From Acanthosepion pharaonis (lineage: Eukaryota > Mollusca > Cephalopoda > Sepiida > Sepiidae), in assembly GCA_903632075.3 (NCBI GenBank), contig CAHIKZ030004135.1, forward strand, positions 849,501-913,500: a stretch of DNA of 64,000 nucleotides, in the 5' to 3' direction. Shown here in pieces: positions 11,161-21,966 of this stretch (positions are counted from its first letter, which is position 1; every line of letters starts with the position of its first letter). The position numbers and the translations under genes are program-made. The notes beneath the pieces are model-generated. The model worked only from the letters and a program-made list of their open reading frames with translations, did not search any database and was not told where the DNA came from.

Positions 11161-11185
11161 TTATTATTATTATTATTATTATTCG
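11161..11185. repeat. (TTA)n tract
   Basis: Short TTA array at the 5' side of LINE copy 3. It could be the tail of a further element. Confidence 0.7.
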
Positions 11186-11494
11186 TCTATGTTGGTTTCA
11201 GTCGTGTTAGGAATGTAAAATCACCTTTTGGCTAAATTTAATGAAAAAAGATTTGATTTCTTCATAGACAACAACATAAACATCTGCTATATTTTTGTTC
11301 TTTCTTGTTTTGAAGTTTGAGCCTTACAATCACCTCACCTTATCCCTTTTGTGTGTTAACATAATACGTACTTTTTCTTTTAACCTTTTGCCTTATTGCT
11401 GTTCCTTTGCCTAGTTTTTGCATAAATATATTGACTTATTATTATTTTATTATTTAGCCCTGTTCTTTACGTTATTTTGTTAATCACATTATTT
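11186..11494. other. Spacer, no gene seen
   Basis: T-rich sequence between the LINE cluster and a SINE, with no motif recognised. Confidence 0.5.
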
Positions 11495-11769
11495 ACATTA
11501 TACAGTTATCCTCATCTTCATTGCCATATTCATCACGTTTCTGCCGTAGTACGCGATTCGAATTTCGAAATCGAACCCTTTTGTCCACCGGTGTAGATTG
11601 TTCTAGTTCCACGTGCTTATGTCCCTTCCTGATGTCTCAGTTATTTCCCTTTAACTCAACTCTCCCAGTTTTTTGGTTCACCACTGCTGTAGCCTGGTAT
11701 CGGACTCACAACTCTTTGGATCTAGTCACTAAATCTACCCAACGCCTTTATCCACTGCGCCATGTCTCC
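11495..11769 (-). mobile_element. tRNA-derived SINE, near full length
   Basis: Minus strand from 11769: TGGCGCAGTGGATAAAGGCG is a good pol III A box in a tRNA-like head. It is followed by GTGAGTCCGATACC as a B box-like segment about 45 bp later. The body has a GAAATAACTGAGACATC stretch, then AGGGTTCGATTTCGAAATTC. The conserved 3' domain AGAAACGTGATGAATATGGC-AA-GATGAGGA ends in a TAAATAATGT-type tail. Copies of the same 3' domain lie at 19596, 21735, 21967, 29265 and 33046. Confidence 0.8.
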
Positions 11770-11889
11770 GTTATCTCCTCACTTTTTTTTACCAGTGATT
11801 ATATTGCAATTTTTCTGTTATTATTATTTCACTTTTTTAACAGAGTTTATATTGCATTTTTTTTCTCTAGCACTCCTTATTACTAGTTC

Positions 11890-13012
11890 CCATATTGTAT
11901 TAATTTCTAGCCTTGGTCGGCTCAGGAGATTTTGTTGCCTAGCATATGTGCTGATTCGTTAAGTTTTCGTATTTTCCAGTGATATTCTCTGTCTATTATT
12001 TCAAGCTCATCCTACAGGGAGCGGTGATTTTCCTTTTCCCTCCATATGTGGTCAACTACGTCTTTCTTTTGTTATTGTTTATTGGAAACTTTATCACTTC
12101 TGTTTGTTGAGCATTCTTGCCAATAATACTTAACACAGCCAATTACTTTACAAGAGTCTTCTTCTTCTATGTGCCGTGTTCCTTGAGGACATTCGCAATC
12201 ATAGCTCTCCATATTTTACTGCAATTTTTCGTTCTCAATACATTTTGTCTTTTTGTTATCTCTCTTAAAACTTATTCCGCCATCCATTTACTCAAGTTCG
12301 CTATGCGTTGTTTTCCTCTGACCCTCTTGCCTTCAATCTGTCCTGTGAGTATCAAATTTTACAAACCTCTTTCCTCATTGCGTTCCCTAGAAATTTCAAA
12401 TTTCTTCCTGGTTAAATATGTGTCATTGTTCACATGCTCGGTCGATGGTATTTTTCTGCATTTTTCTGCAGAACTACATTTCTATTGCTTCAAGTCTCTT
12501 CTACATCTGTGAGGAGATTGCCCAGCATTCACTGCCGTATATATTGATTTTGTTATCTCCAATTTGTAATTTGTTCCTTTTGCTAACACCCAAGTATTCT
12601 ATTTTCTTTCAATTGATGTTTAATCCTTTCTTTTCACAACCTACTGTAGAAGTTCTTGTAGTTTCCTTTCTGTGTTTGCTATCAACAGTGTCATCTGCAT
12701 ATCTTGCGTTAAGATTGTACCTGCCAATAATGAATCCTGTTCGGACTTCTAATTCTCCCAGAATCGCCTCACTCTATATGTTGAATAAGTCCGCCGAAAA
12801 GACGCATTATTGTCTTACACGCCTTTCTATTTTTGTATATTTACAGAATTCATTTTCTATCTCTATAAAGACGCTTTACTGCAAGTATGGGTTCTATAAT
12901 ATTTTAATATCCTTCCCAAATATGTCAAGGTTAGCTAGCTGTTCAAGCAGTTCTTTGTGACGTACTTTATCAAACGCTTTTTCATAATCTATAAAACATA
13001 GGTAGAAATTCA

Positions 13013-13015
<3 letters not shown>
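11890..13015 (-). mobile_element. RTE-type LINE, reverse transcriptase to C-terminus
   Basis: Minus strand: FIDYEKAFDKVRHKELLEQL at 12998-12940 (RT motif with catalytic Asp), then FIEIENEFCKYTKIERRVRQ, SADLFNIYSEAILGELEVRT, and NLNARYADDTV at about 12715-12685 (catalytic YADD). Next come KKGLNIN, a jump to SECWAISSQM-KRLEAIEM near 12520-12460, and a degraded C-terminal region with a NMESYDCECPQGTRHIEEED tail near 12215-12155. Most frames are broken and a segment between KKGLNIN and SECWAISS is missing. The product would be the element's reverse transcriptase. The family name follows the endonuclease-reverse transcriptase proteins that share these motifs. Confidence 0.8.
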
Positions 13016-13043
<28 letters not shown>

Positions 13044-13044
13044 C
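13016..13044. repeat. (ATT)n microsatellite
   Basis: ATT array at the 5' truncation point of the minus-strand RTE fragment. Confidence 0.9.
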
Positions 13045-13634
13045 TGTATGGCGAGTAAACACATAATAAGATGTTCCCATCCCTGACATTCCTACTTACA
13101 ATTACTCAAAACGGAAACCAAATCGAATCAGTAAAAAAAAAAAAGTAAAAAATGGTGTATGGCAGATGGAAACGAAATTCGTATCATGCATTTGCAATAA
13201 ATACACAATGGTGGTCGTCGCCAGCAACCATGTCATTATACGAAAATGTCTTGGCCACATTTTATATTATTTTCTATCAGTTGGTTCAGGCATTTTAAAT
13301 TTCGATTGAAGCGAGCGATGAATGTTGTACCTAACCTTTCCTTTTTTTCTGCTTTTTTTTTACATAGAAAAAAAAGAAAAGATCCTTTCGTCTTAACTGT
13401 TAATATCTTTTATAGGGTAGGAAATTTATTGAGAAAAAACACCAAATAAAAATAAATCACATGAAACTAAGTAGAGAATCATACACATACAGATGTAAGG
13501 GACAAATGTACATGGAAACATCTCTTATGTATATATTTATGTATGTACGTATACGTGTGAGATAAAGAGGGAAAGAGAAAAAAAGGAAAAGGTAATAAGA
13601 GGGTAAGTATAAGAAACAAAGGATAACAGATATT
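13045..13634. other. No gene seen
   Basis: Mixed sequence with A and T runs (13132-13144, 13342-13378). No recognised element. Confidence 0.5.
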
Positions 13635-13700
13635 GATTGGTTGATTGATTTATGGATTGTTTAAAGCCCAAACGTATTTTGGGATTGTAAGAATAATGCT

Positions 13701-13739
<39 letters not shown>

Positions 13740-13905
13740 ATTAACAATTCTTAAGGAATAACAATGATTTTTTTTTAGATGGAAGTTGGGAGAATGAAAC
13801 AGCTTCATATCTTTTCTAAGGGTATTTGCGTGTAAGTAACTGTAACTGAGCTGGAATTCGAACTGGGCTCTCCAATTTCGCATTCCGGGTCGCTAAGGTA
13901 ACAGA
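13635..13905 (-). mobile_element. tRNA-like SINE with shared core (modular superfamily)
   Basis: Minus strand: a tRNA-like part with CCCAGTTCGAATTCC as B box (about 13868-13854). The core ACTTACACGCAAATACCCTT follows (13828-13809). The 3' half includes TTCTTACAATCCCAAAATAC and GGGCTTTAAACAATCCATAA, parallel to the 3' end of the 5S-headed copy at 40215-40556. A 32-bp poly-A (poly-T on plus, about 13702-13737) interrupts it. The 5' side meets a (GATA)n run, so a 5S head is not visible here. Confidence 0.7.
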
Positions 13906-13917
13906 TAAGCGACAAGA

Positions 13918-13918
13918 T

Positions 13919-13950
<32 letters not shown>
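13918..13950. repeat. (GATA)n microsatellite
   Basis: About eight perfect GATA units. Confidence 0.95.
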
Positions 13951-13951
<1 letters not shown>

Positions 13952-14199
13952 GGAACAGAATGAGATAGACATTGACCTGTATGCTTCATATAAAATTCTA
14001 AAAATTTATATATATTTGACGAAATTTAAAACATTGTTTTAACATTTTTCTTTTTGTATGCGTCGTCCCCTATTAGGACGTAGGAGATCATTGCTGTTGT
14101 TGCATACCCACGGACGATAATTCGTATGTCCCCATTCACATAAATACAGTAGTAAATATTGTATGTTAGTCTGCAGTTGGAGATTCATGACTCACTTCT
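13951..14199. other. Spacer, no gene seen
   Basis: AT-rich, no motif recognised. Confidence 0.5.
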
Positions 14200-14680
14200 A
14201 GCAGGTGACTTCTTCTTCTACGCGCCGCTAGCGAATCTCTTGTTCTTGTCCTAAGTATTATCGTTCATTATCCACCTTTCTTTGATTATCCTGTCCAGTA
14301 ACCTTCCCTAAGTTACAACAATGGCTCTCCTTTATTTCCTGTCCTTTATACCTCTTAATAAATTTTATCTTTTAGTTATCTCTCCCAAACTTTGTTCCGC
14401 CATTCATTCACTCAATCTCAATACGTGGGTTATGTGTAGTTTTCTTCTGTCTTTCTTGCCTTCAATTTGTCAAGCCTGCTTTGCTCATTATATGCCCTCG
14501 AAATTCTAAATGTCTCTTTCTAATGTCATAAATAAGTATCCTTTTTGTTATCATTTTCTCTAAAACTTCGTCGTTGCTCACGTGTTTAGTTCATGATAGT
14601 CACAGCATCCTAGAATTACATTTTTGCTGCTTCAAGTCTCTTCTTGATCTGTGAGGAGATTGTCTAGTATTTATTGCCAT
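14200..14680 (-). mobile_element. RTE-type LINE C-terminal fragment
   Basis: Minus strand: RSRRDLKQQKCNSRML, TKHVSNDEVLEKMITKRILI at about 14600-14541, DIRKRHLEFRGHIMSKAGL at about 14538-14480, and a degraded KFGRDN and GKVTGQDNQRKVDNE region to 14240. This is the post-RT C-terminal region of the same lineage as 11890-13015 and 55690-56450. It is broken by stops and has no palm motifs. Its upstream end runs into AT-rich DNA and a (TG)n array. Confidence 0.7.
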
Positions 14681-14722
14681 CATAAATAAGTCACTATTTC
14701 AAACATTGTTAATATTGATTTC

Positions 14723-14724
<2 letters not shown>

Positions 14725-14771
<47 letters not shown>
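14725..14771. repeat. (TG)n microsatellite
   Basis: About 23 TG units, nearly perfect. Confidence 0.95.
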
Positions 14772-14773
<2 letters not shown>

Positions 14774-14818
14774 ATTAATTTAAATTCGTGTCTTAAGATA
14801 TAAAATGTATTCTAAATA

Positions 14819-15650
14819 CGAGGGTCATTCAATAAATAAGGTGAATTTTTCGGTATAAGGACTTCTAATACAGATAGATGCTTACTTTTTTTTAATTTTT
14901 CAACGTAGTCTCCCAGCACTGTCACACACTTTTCCCATCTGTGCACAAGCTTCCGTATTCCCTCAGCATAAAAATCTTTGGACTGATGTCTCAGCCAGTC
15001 GCTCACAACATTTTTGACTTCATCGTCACTTTTAAACTTCGTGCCTCTCGTGAACGCTTTCAAGGGACCAAACAGGTGAATGTCAGAAGGGGCAAGGTCT
15101 GGGCTGTAAGGGGGATGAGGGAGCAGTTCCCAGCCCAGCTGCACCGTTTGGGCTGCTATGTGAGGCCTTGCGTTGTCATGATGCAAGATAACTCCTTCTG
15201 ACTGATGACCCCTGCGTTTATTCTTTCTTGATCTGCCTCAGCAGTTCACAGTAGTTCTTCTGTCAGACTGAATGAGGTCATTGACTGATTCTATCACCTC
15301 AGGAGACCTCACTTCTGTGGGCCTCCCAGGCCTGTCTTCATCCTCAACACTGCTCCGTCCTTCTTTAAACAATTTAGCCCACTTGTAAACATTTTCTTGG
15401 CTGAAACATGTGGCACCATACACAGTTGACATTCTCCAATGGATTTCAACTGGTTTGCACCCTTCAACCAAAAACTTGATAACTGACCACTGTTCAATCC
15501 TGGGGCAATGCTTCTTGGTCGGCCATCTTTGTTAATCTGCAAAAGAAATTAAATCCATCTGAAAAAGAAGTAAAAAAAAAAATGTAAGCTTCTATCTGTA
15601 TTAGAAGTCCTTATACCGAAGAATTCACCTTATTTATTGAATGACTCTCG
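14819..15650 (-). mobile_element. Internally deleted mariner transposon with long terminal inverted repeats
   Basis: The left end CGAGGGTCATTCAATAAATA at 14819 and right end TATTTATTGAATGACTCTCG ending at 15650 are inverted repeats. They extend about 65 bp (about 14819-14884 and 15585-15650) with few differences. TA dinucleotides flank both ends (14817-14818 and 15651-15652), the normal mariner target duplication. At 832 bp the element is shorter than the about 1.3 kb typical of full mariners, because the centre of the transposase gene is missing. Confidence 0.9.
14828..15535 (-). pseudogene. mariner transposase, internally deleted
   Basis: The N-terminal half (about 15500-15240) keeps the helix-turn-helix region: VYGATCFSQENVYKWAKLF, then EDRPGRPTEVRSPEVIESVN and LIQSDRRTTV. 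It jumps directly to EGVILHHDNARPHIAAQTVQ (about 15200-15145), then LGWELLPHPPYSPDLAPSD, IHLFGPLKAFTRGTKF and KLVHRWEKCVTVLGDYVEK. The second catalytic Asp (HHDNARPH) and third (SPDLAPSD) are present but separated by 30 residues instead of 34, so four residues are lost. The region with the first catalytic Asp is deleted. A frameshift lies in the N-terminal part near 15440-15470. Transposition in cis is impossible, but the ends could still be used in trans. Confidence 0.85.
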
Positions 15651-16539
15651 TACTTTACGTATTTGGATAGATATATTAATTTCAATAACTCAAAAATACG
15701 TTGCCAGTCTTCTACAGAATAATTCTTAACATGTTTCTTAACTTTTCAGCATTATGTTTTCATATAAAGCTATTTGGTTTTGTGCTATCACGTCATCATT
15801 ATCGTTATCTACATAGGTACCTATGAACACTAACATGTTGCTGACATGGTAACATTATTCCTATATAATCCATTCTTCTTTGGAAGAATGTACATGGCAA
15901 TTTTTATATATATGTTTATATTCTACAGTTTCTTCCCCATCCATAAAGATGATAACTTTGTTACTTCAAGACTTGTGCGATCATGACTCTCCACAGATTC
16001 CATTTCTTAATTTTCTATGACTTTTTGGTGTAGTGGTTTCTGCCTTATCTTCTCCGCGCAACTGAATTCAAAGTTTCAGAGTCTTCCTTTCTTAAACTGG
16101 ATAACAGTTAAACTATTTAACTCATAGCTGGGGGAGAAGGACATTTCCGTAGAAGTGAACTGGACAGAAATTTGAGCTTGGCTCGTAGATTCCATTTTCA
16201 GCGTCGATAACCGTTACGAAACCCACACATCTTAAAGATGACAGGAGTAGTATTTTGTTCATTATCTAGTAGATTGCATTCACTAGGGATTATGTAACAG
16301 CAAGTCTCTTCCTCTAAATACCAATTTCTGCAGACTCTTTACTAGGCTCTTCCCAGTGCTCCGATGACAAGTAAATAGACTGTTATGGTATTATTTTTGT
16401 ATGAGGCAACAGCAAGCCAAGAAAGTTACGCTGGACTACAATTATTATCATTCTGTGGTCTGTAAAACCCCGGAACGTTTTCTGGGGATGAAACCAAAGT
16501 ACAACTAGTGGGCTGAGTGGCACATTTTCATTATGGTTT
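15651..16539. other. No clear gene; possible LINE tail remnant
   Basis: Mostly unrecognised. On the minus strand near 16030-15960 a segment resembles the RTE C-terminal tail, where an ESYDC-like motif is degraded to ESHDRTS. The support is weak. Confidence 0.35.
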
Positions 16540-16690
16540 GAGAATTCTTCGGTATTATACGAGCGATCACAATGACCGAATTCCAATGCAATTGTTCAAT
16601 CTTGACATTGAGACTAATCTTCTAAAACCATTTCGGAAGTTCGGTACAGAGCACAGACAGAGCACCAACAACATTGTAAATGATTTCCAC
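16540..16690 (-). mobile_element. R2-like LINE C-terminal fragment (degenerate)
   Basis: Minus-strand frames around 16680-16550 read VGALSVLCTELPKWF, NVKIEQLH and a ...IARIIPK end. This parallels the IPVV-GALG ... LLGTARILRKVL end of the R2-like LINEs. Two frameshifts are needed, so this is a tentative call. Confidence 0.4.
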
Positions 16691-16699
16691 TCTCTTCAT

Positions 16700-17332
16700 T
16701 GACAACAAAATGTACGCTTCACATTTTAAAATATCATAGCTTTGCTGATTTTCTACTTCTCAAACGCTCTTACCAAACTATGGCGTCATTCTTGAGCAAA
16801 TAAATTTATCCTAAAGGGTTTTTAAAAAATGTTACAAAGAACTATAGTTATATAAAGAAAAATGAAAAAGCATTAACTTATTCAACTTAACCAGGTGCAT
16901 CTTAACTATAAACAAGATAAAAAAAAGCATTAAAAATATTTTTCGCCGCTACATATTCTCTTAAGAATTGCAACAAATATCTTATATTTAGCATTTACTT
17001 TGAAAAGATTAACATATCTAACGTAAACATTACCAATAACTGGGGACTTCAGATATCTCCAGTATCAATAATCAGAAAAACAACGTTAAATTTATATATG
17101 GGTTCCACAAGCACCACGTGTAAGTTAACTCGCCATGAAAACTTATCGATCATCAGATCACATCCAAACAAAATACTATTAACATAAAACAAATATTAGT
17201 AAATAATATAAAAATAATATACAACATACGCTGTAACATTGAAAATATACGAAACTTTTAAATAAAACCAAGGAACCTGCAATAAATATCTTTCACTACA
17301 AGAGATGACATTTTAAATGGCGTATCACAGAC
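16700..17332. other. AT-rich, no gene seen
   Basis: AT-rich sequence with no recognised motif. Confidence 0.55.
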
Positions 17333-17358
17333 ACACACACACACACACAAACACGTAC

Positions 17359-17427
<69 letters not shown>

Positions 17428-17431
17428 TGGG
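17333..17431. repeat. (AC)n then (GATA)n compound microsatellite
   Basis: A short AC array at 17333-17350 is followed by about 16 GATA units at 17361-17427. Confidence 0.95.
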
Positions 17432-17691
17432 GGTATACTATATGTGTGTGTGTGTGTATAGGGGCGAGGCGGGTATTCCGTATATAAATATATATAGAGA
17501 GAGATATATATTCAGCTACATGTACTGTATGTGAGCATTTTTCTGCACCATATTATAGTTGTTTTTATTGGCATAATTTATTGCTTTTCATGTTTATCCC
17601 ATGGGTTCTCATCGCAGTTTTCGTTGTCGTCTTTGAAACAGCCGCTGTATTTAATCGATATGTTTGAGTTCTTGAAAGAAAAACATTTATC

Positions 17692-17694
<3 letters not shown>

Positions 17695-17746
<52 letters not shown>
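17695..17746. repeat. (AT)n microsatellite
   Basis: About 52 bp of alternating TA. Confidence 0.95.
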
Positions 17747-17748
<2 letters not shown>

Positions 17749-17843
17749 CATTTTAACCTGTAAAGAGAATAAATTCTCTAGAGATGGAAACAGTTAATTG
17801 AACATAAGATTTTTGCAAGTCCTCTCGACAGTAAAGTAATATT

Positions 17844-17886
17844 AATTCATTTTAACGTCCATAAAATATGGGTGTTAAAATGAATT
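17844..17886. repeat. Short hairpin
   Basis: AATTCATTTTAAC and GTTAAAATGAATT form perfect 13-bp arms, extended by partly paired GTCCAT and ATGGGT around an AAAAT loop. It could be a hairpin remnant of a small element. Confidence 0.7.
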
Positions 17887-18303
17887 TAAATATTTTGCTA
17901 TAAAATATCATTATATTCAATATTTTACTATAAAAAAAAAACATTATTTCCGAGTTACGTTATTACTTGTCCTCTTTCTCTCTTTTCTTTCTTATTCTCT
18001 CAATCTCTTTCACTTTTCCCTTTCTTCCTATCTTTCTTTTTTTTTAAGATCTTTAAGTCTGTAACATGGCGTTGAGCTTTTGAATTTTGACCTGACATTT
18101 TAACTGACTAATATTTGACCTATGTGATTAAAATTCATTAGTGAATTAAGCGTATCAACAAGGAAGGCGATTTTATTAAAAAAATATTTATATAAACATA
18201 TTTTTCATCATTAGGCTGGATGCTTACCGAAGCACACGTGTTTATCTGCGCCCCTGCCCAGTGGCAAACACGCGCGCAAATGTATGCACTTAATGAGAGA
18301 ATA
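17887..18303. other. No gene seen; pyrimidine-rich tract
   Basis: A C/T-rich block at about 17968-18050, then unrecognised sequence. Confidence 0.5.
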
Positions 18304-18306
18304 CAA

Positions 18307-18351
<45 letters not shown>
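18304..18351. repeat. (AC)n(AT)n compound microsatellite
   Basis: AC units at 18306-18321 run directly into an AT array. Confidence 0.95.
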
Positions 18352-18353
<2 letters not shown>

Positions 18354-18486
18354 TGAACCCTGAAATCAATACCAAGTGGCAGCAGTCTGTTTCATGCTTG
18401 AACGCAGTCTTTTGACATAGCCTGAAGATTGAGTTCAAGCAATAGATTCTCGCCGCTCGGTTTTGAACTCATTATCAACTTTTAGA

Positions 18487-18580
18487 TTCATATTTACATA
18501 CACTTTATCTTTGATATTGAGGACTTTTACCCATAAATATATCATACCTTAAAACTATATTTATATATATATATATACAA
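18487..18580 (+). repeat. Dispersed repeat flanking an (AT)n run
   Basis: The sequence has TCATATTTACATACAC, then TTTGATATTGAGGACTTTTA and CCCATAAATATATCATACC. It ends in a short (AT)n. The same order occurs at 23624-23730 and in weaker form at 46818-46907, each also ending in an AT run. Origin unknown. Confidence 0.7.
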
Positions 18581-19174
18581 AGAAACAATCACACATAGAA
18601 TCAATCAGTAATATTAATGGTATTATTGGCGACATCCATCGCTAGTAGTGTATAATGTATGCATTAAAATACTGTTAATCCATAGAATGATGTGATCCTC
18701 ATCTATAAAACTGTTGTCTGTTGTTTCCAGTTTATATTTTTTTAAAAATACAAGTACTTTCGAATAATCCTTTATTCATCGTCAGGCATATGTTTTCCTT
18801 ATAAAATCATAAACTTGAAGACGAAATAATTGTTTGTTGACAGAAAGATTTTTTTTTTTTTGTTTTTTTTTAATATGTGCTATTATTGACGGTTGTGTAC
18901 AATATCAATATATATATATATATATATATATAAAGTATCGCACATTGTGTGCTGGTGGTCGTAAAAGTCATTTGTGTATAATAACAGAGCTAAAATTTAT
19001 ATTAATTATAAATATATATTTATACATCATCGGTAGCTCAACTGATACTATATATAGAATGGATGTATATCCAGATGTATGTATATGTAATTACATACTT
19101 CATAGGTGTATATATTATGATATATACTATGTAAGCTTTTTGGTGTTATTATTAAAGAATGAAAGAAAATTACC
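18581..19174. other. No gene seen; short AT run
   Basis: AT-rich with a 24-bp AT run at about 18909-18932. No family recognised. Confidence 0.5.
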
Positions 19175-19385
19175 GTATTGATACATATTATTTTATTCCG
19201 AGTAGATTCACTATTAGCACAATGTCATTTTCAAGGTGTTGTTTATTTGAAGACAAATATTGTAGTGTTAATCATTTTCAAAGACAAAATTGCTGTGTTC
19301 ATTTGAAAATTAATGTGTTTTTACTTGTGAAGGGAAGAATGTTGATTTGGTACTGTCTGAGTAACGATTCAGGGGAGGTAACTAA
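19175..19385 (-). repeat. Dispersed repeat, minus orientation
   Basis: The reverse complement matches 25200-25390 over about 190 bp. Shared blocks include CAAATGAACACAGCAATTTT, TTGAAAATGATTAACAC and TGACATTGTGCTAAT followed by CTCGGAATAAA. It lacks a visible tRNA head and is perhaps the 3' part of a SINE or a LINE UTR. Confidence 0.7.
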
Positions 19386-19595
19386 GCTATGATATCAGTT
19401 TTTTTTAACAAATAAGTATTACAACTATTCGTGCAAATTTTAAACTATCTACTGTAAACATTTTAAAACATTTCTGCAGCATTCATAATTAATTTTATTT
19501 GGTTTCATTTTTTTTTATATAGATAGCTTCAAGAATTTTTTTGTTTATATTTATTATTTTCATGAAAAAATATAGAAAAGTATTTATACGAAATA
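19386..19595. other. Spacer
   Basis: AT-rich, nothing recognised. Confidence 0.5.
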
Positions 19596-19735
19596 AAGGG
19601 TTTACTTCGAAATTCCAATCACCTGAAAAAAGTCCGGAGCGTTCAGCGGCCGAAACGTCATGAATATGGTAACATAGATGAGGAAAACAGTCCGAATACT
19701 ACAAATAATTACAATACCTCATCTCAGAAATATAT
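19596..19735 (+). mobile_element. SINE 3' domain (truncated)
   Basis: Contains CGAAATTCCAATCACCTGAA, GTCCGGAGCGTTCAGCGGCC, GAAACGTCATGAATATGG and TACCTCATCTCAG. This is the 3' domain shared with 11495-11769 and 21967-22190. The tRNA head is missing. Confidence 0.8.
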
Positions 19736-19872
19736 TCATTCTTGTTTTCGCAGGAATAATTTCTTAATTGTATCCTGTTGAAAAATATGTTTTAAAAAAA
19801 TCATAAATAAAAAGAAAGAAATCCTACGTTATTTTATCGCAGTGTTTTCAGAATAAAACCAATTCGATTCTA
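19736..19872. other. Spacer
   Basis: AT-rich, nothing recognised. Confidence 0.5.
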
Positions 19873-20020
19873 TAAAGGATGTTATTGACTGTAATATAAA
19901 ATGTTCGAATATACAATGTTATTTATTGTAGTATAAAATGTCCGAATACAGACTGCTATTGACTGCAAAATAAAACGTCTGGATACAGATTGTTATTGAG
20001 TTTAATATAAAATGTCAATT
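19873..20020. repeat. Minisatellite, about 37-bp unit
   Basis: Three to four degenerate units built on TATAAAATGTCCGAATACAG and TGTTATTGACTG. The units differ at several positions, so the array is not recent. Confidence 0.8.
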
Positions 20021-20638
20021 CATAAGGGATTGAAACTTCAAAATACTTATCGTCCAAATGATCAACTTAAACAAATAAATGAAACTGCAATGTATAACAT
20101 TTAAATCTTTCCATTCGTTTTAACACAAAGAATAATTTGTGAGAATAATAAGAGAGAAAACACATATGATCATATCTTGATCTGTCAATCAGCCAACTCA
20201 TTAAAGGTTTTATTTTCTTTACCCCTAAAACCAAACGAAATTATCAAAATCTTTTCTATATCTGATAATGTCAAACGGAAGCTTTTCAAATTGTTTACCG
20301 ATTCTAAATGATACTATAAATAATAAGGGTCGTGCCTATAATAGTTGACTCATTTGGAACTGTGCCATAAACATTAGAATTGAGATCGGATAAATTTTAG
20401 AATCGAGAAAGATTTGGGACTGTCCAGAAAACAGTGTGGGTTGGGTCTGTGATGATAGTGGAATGCTGAAGAAATTGGAAGAATTACTCTAGCTCAATCT
20501 CTAACCATAGCCAACAAACATCTAGTGTTAAGATGCAAATGCAGGGAATATAATAAGAAATATCTGAAATTTTAAACGACACACTAAAGGAATTACGGAT
20601 AAGTCTACATGGACATGTTTGCAAAAGGTTATCTAAGC

Positions 20639-20641
<3 letters not shown>
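20021..20641. other. No gene seen
   Basis: AT-rich sequence without a recognised element. Confidence 0.5.
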
Positions 20642-20700
<59 letters not shown>

Positions 20701-20747
20701 CAGGCACCACACACACACGCACGCACGCACACACGCACGCACATACT

Positions 20748-20791
<44 letters not shown>
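20642..20791. repeat. (AT)n / (AC,GC)n / (AT)n compound microsatellite
   Basis: AT runs at about 20642-20690 and 20751-20791 bracket an interrupted CACACGCACGC array at 20707-20743. Confidence 0.95.
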
Positions 20792-20794
<3 letters not shown>

Positions 20795-21165
20795 TTAGAA
20801 ATACCTTCAAGTCAAGCCATAGTCCCCTTTTGATGGCGTTCTCAAGTATCTAGATGAAACTCACAAATCGCGTTGGCTGCCTCATTCTTCACATTTAAAT
20901 GCAATTATTATTATTATTATTAAAGAAAACCAGTCTTCCCCATCTTTACTTTTTAGCCCTTGTGGCACATATTGTACACCTTGGTGCAAATAAATAATAA
21001 GATCAAGATCTCTCGCTCTCTAATATCTTCCTTTCTTTCTTCCTTTCTTTGTTTTTTTTTTATTTGTTTGTTTGTTTGTTTCTTTCTTTCTTTCTCACTG
21101 AAACCAAGTAATATATTTTCCCTTCTTTCTATGCGATCAAAATGGAATAGTCCAGGATTTTTGTA
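20792..21165. repeat. Pyrimidine tetranucleotide tracts, no gene
   Basis: Short (TTA)n at about 20906-20922. TTTC, CTTT and TTTG tetranucleotide stretches lie at about 21028-21096. The remainder is unrecognised. Confidence 0.8.
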
Positions 21166-21210
<45 letters not shown>

Positions 21211-21620
21211 ATATTTCCTTTGAGTTCTGATGTATACACATTTCTCTCCGGGCCCCAACCAGTTGACATTTACCGCTGAGCATTTTAGAAAAAAAAAAAC
21301 TAAGATCACACACATTTTACATAGACAAAGCCCTTTGTAAGGTAAGAGCTGTACTTGTGAGTCAATTTTTTTGTATTTCTTTAAGGCTTGTGCTACTATG
21401 AATCCCTTTAATGAGTCTATCCGAACCTTTTCCTATAAAACCGAGGGCTGCAACTACAAACAAAATTGTTGATGTCCTCACGCGCCACATTTTTGAGATT
21501 TCAATTTCAAGGTCCTTTTACTTTGATAGTTATCTGAAGATCTTTAAATATACATTACAATCTGCAGAGACAGCTATGTTAATTAGAAAGCAAATTTTGT
21601 TTTATCGTCACGATTTTTAT
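21166..21620 (-). mobile_element. R2-like LINE 3' end, copy 4, with (AAT)n tail
   Basis: Minus strand: a degraded C-terminal coding segment (about 21610-21330) with a KGP-N-NLKNVARED-like part parallel to KYKDLEIEI...MWRMR of the other copies, then RNTKKLTHKYSS. The 3' UTR contains TTGGGGCCCGGAGAG and AATGTGTATACATCAGAA. The tail is (AAT)n (plus coordinates 21166-21211). It matches copies 1 and 2 in layout. The ORF is dead. Confidence 0.75.
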
Positions 21621-21734
21621 TTATTATAAAAGTAAAATATTTACTTATCCTAATCTTTAGTATATATGCCAGCTTCCTCGACAAACCGAATTTTCAGTCT
21701 AGTACGACAAGGCGAATATACAAAGAAGTCTTTA

Positions 21735-21966
21735 TTTACATTATTTAGACTATTGTCCTCATCTTTGTTGCCATATTTATCACAAAGTTTCAGTCGTTAT
21801 ACGCTCCGGCCTTCTTCAGGTGGTTGGAATGTCGAACTGAACCCTTTATTTCGCTCGCTAGGGTTGACTATTTTAGTTCCACGTGCCATGTCTAATAGGT
21901 GTCAGTTATCAGTTATCTCCAATTAATTCACCTCTCCAAGTTCTCCACTGCCTTAACCAGCTATTG
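21735..21966 (-). mobile_element. tRNA-derived SINE, minus copy
   Basis: The minus strand holds the body (GGAGATAACTGATAACTGAC, GGCACGTGGAACTAAAATAG), then AAAGGGTTCAGTTCGACATT and the 3' domain CTTTGTGATAAATATGGCAA with AAGATGAGGACAATAGTC. The head is cut near the junction with the plus-strand SINE that starts at 21967, so the two copies are head to head. Confidence 0.8.

Noticed and set aside
12418..12960. 180-codon plus-strand frame
   Set aside because: It is the antisense of the minus-strand RTE reverse transcriptase, whose motifs (YADD, KAFDKVRHKELL) are on the other strand.
17361..17427. CRISPR array
   Set aside because: The regular repeat is a GATA microsatellite without spacers, and the organism is an animal.
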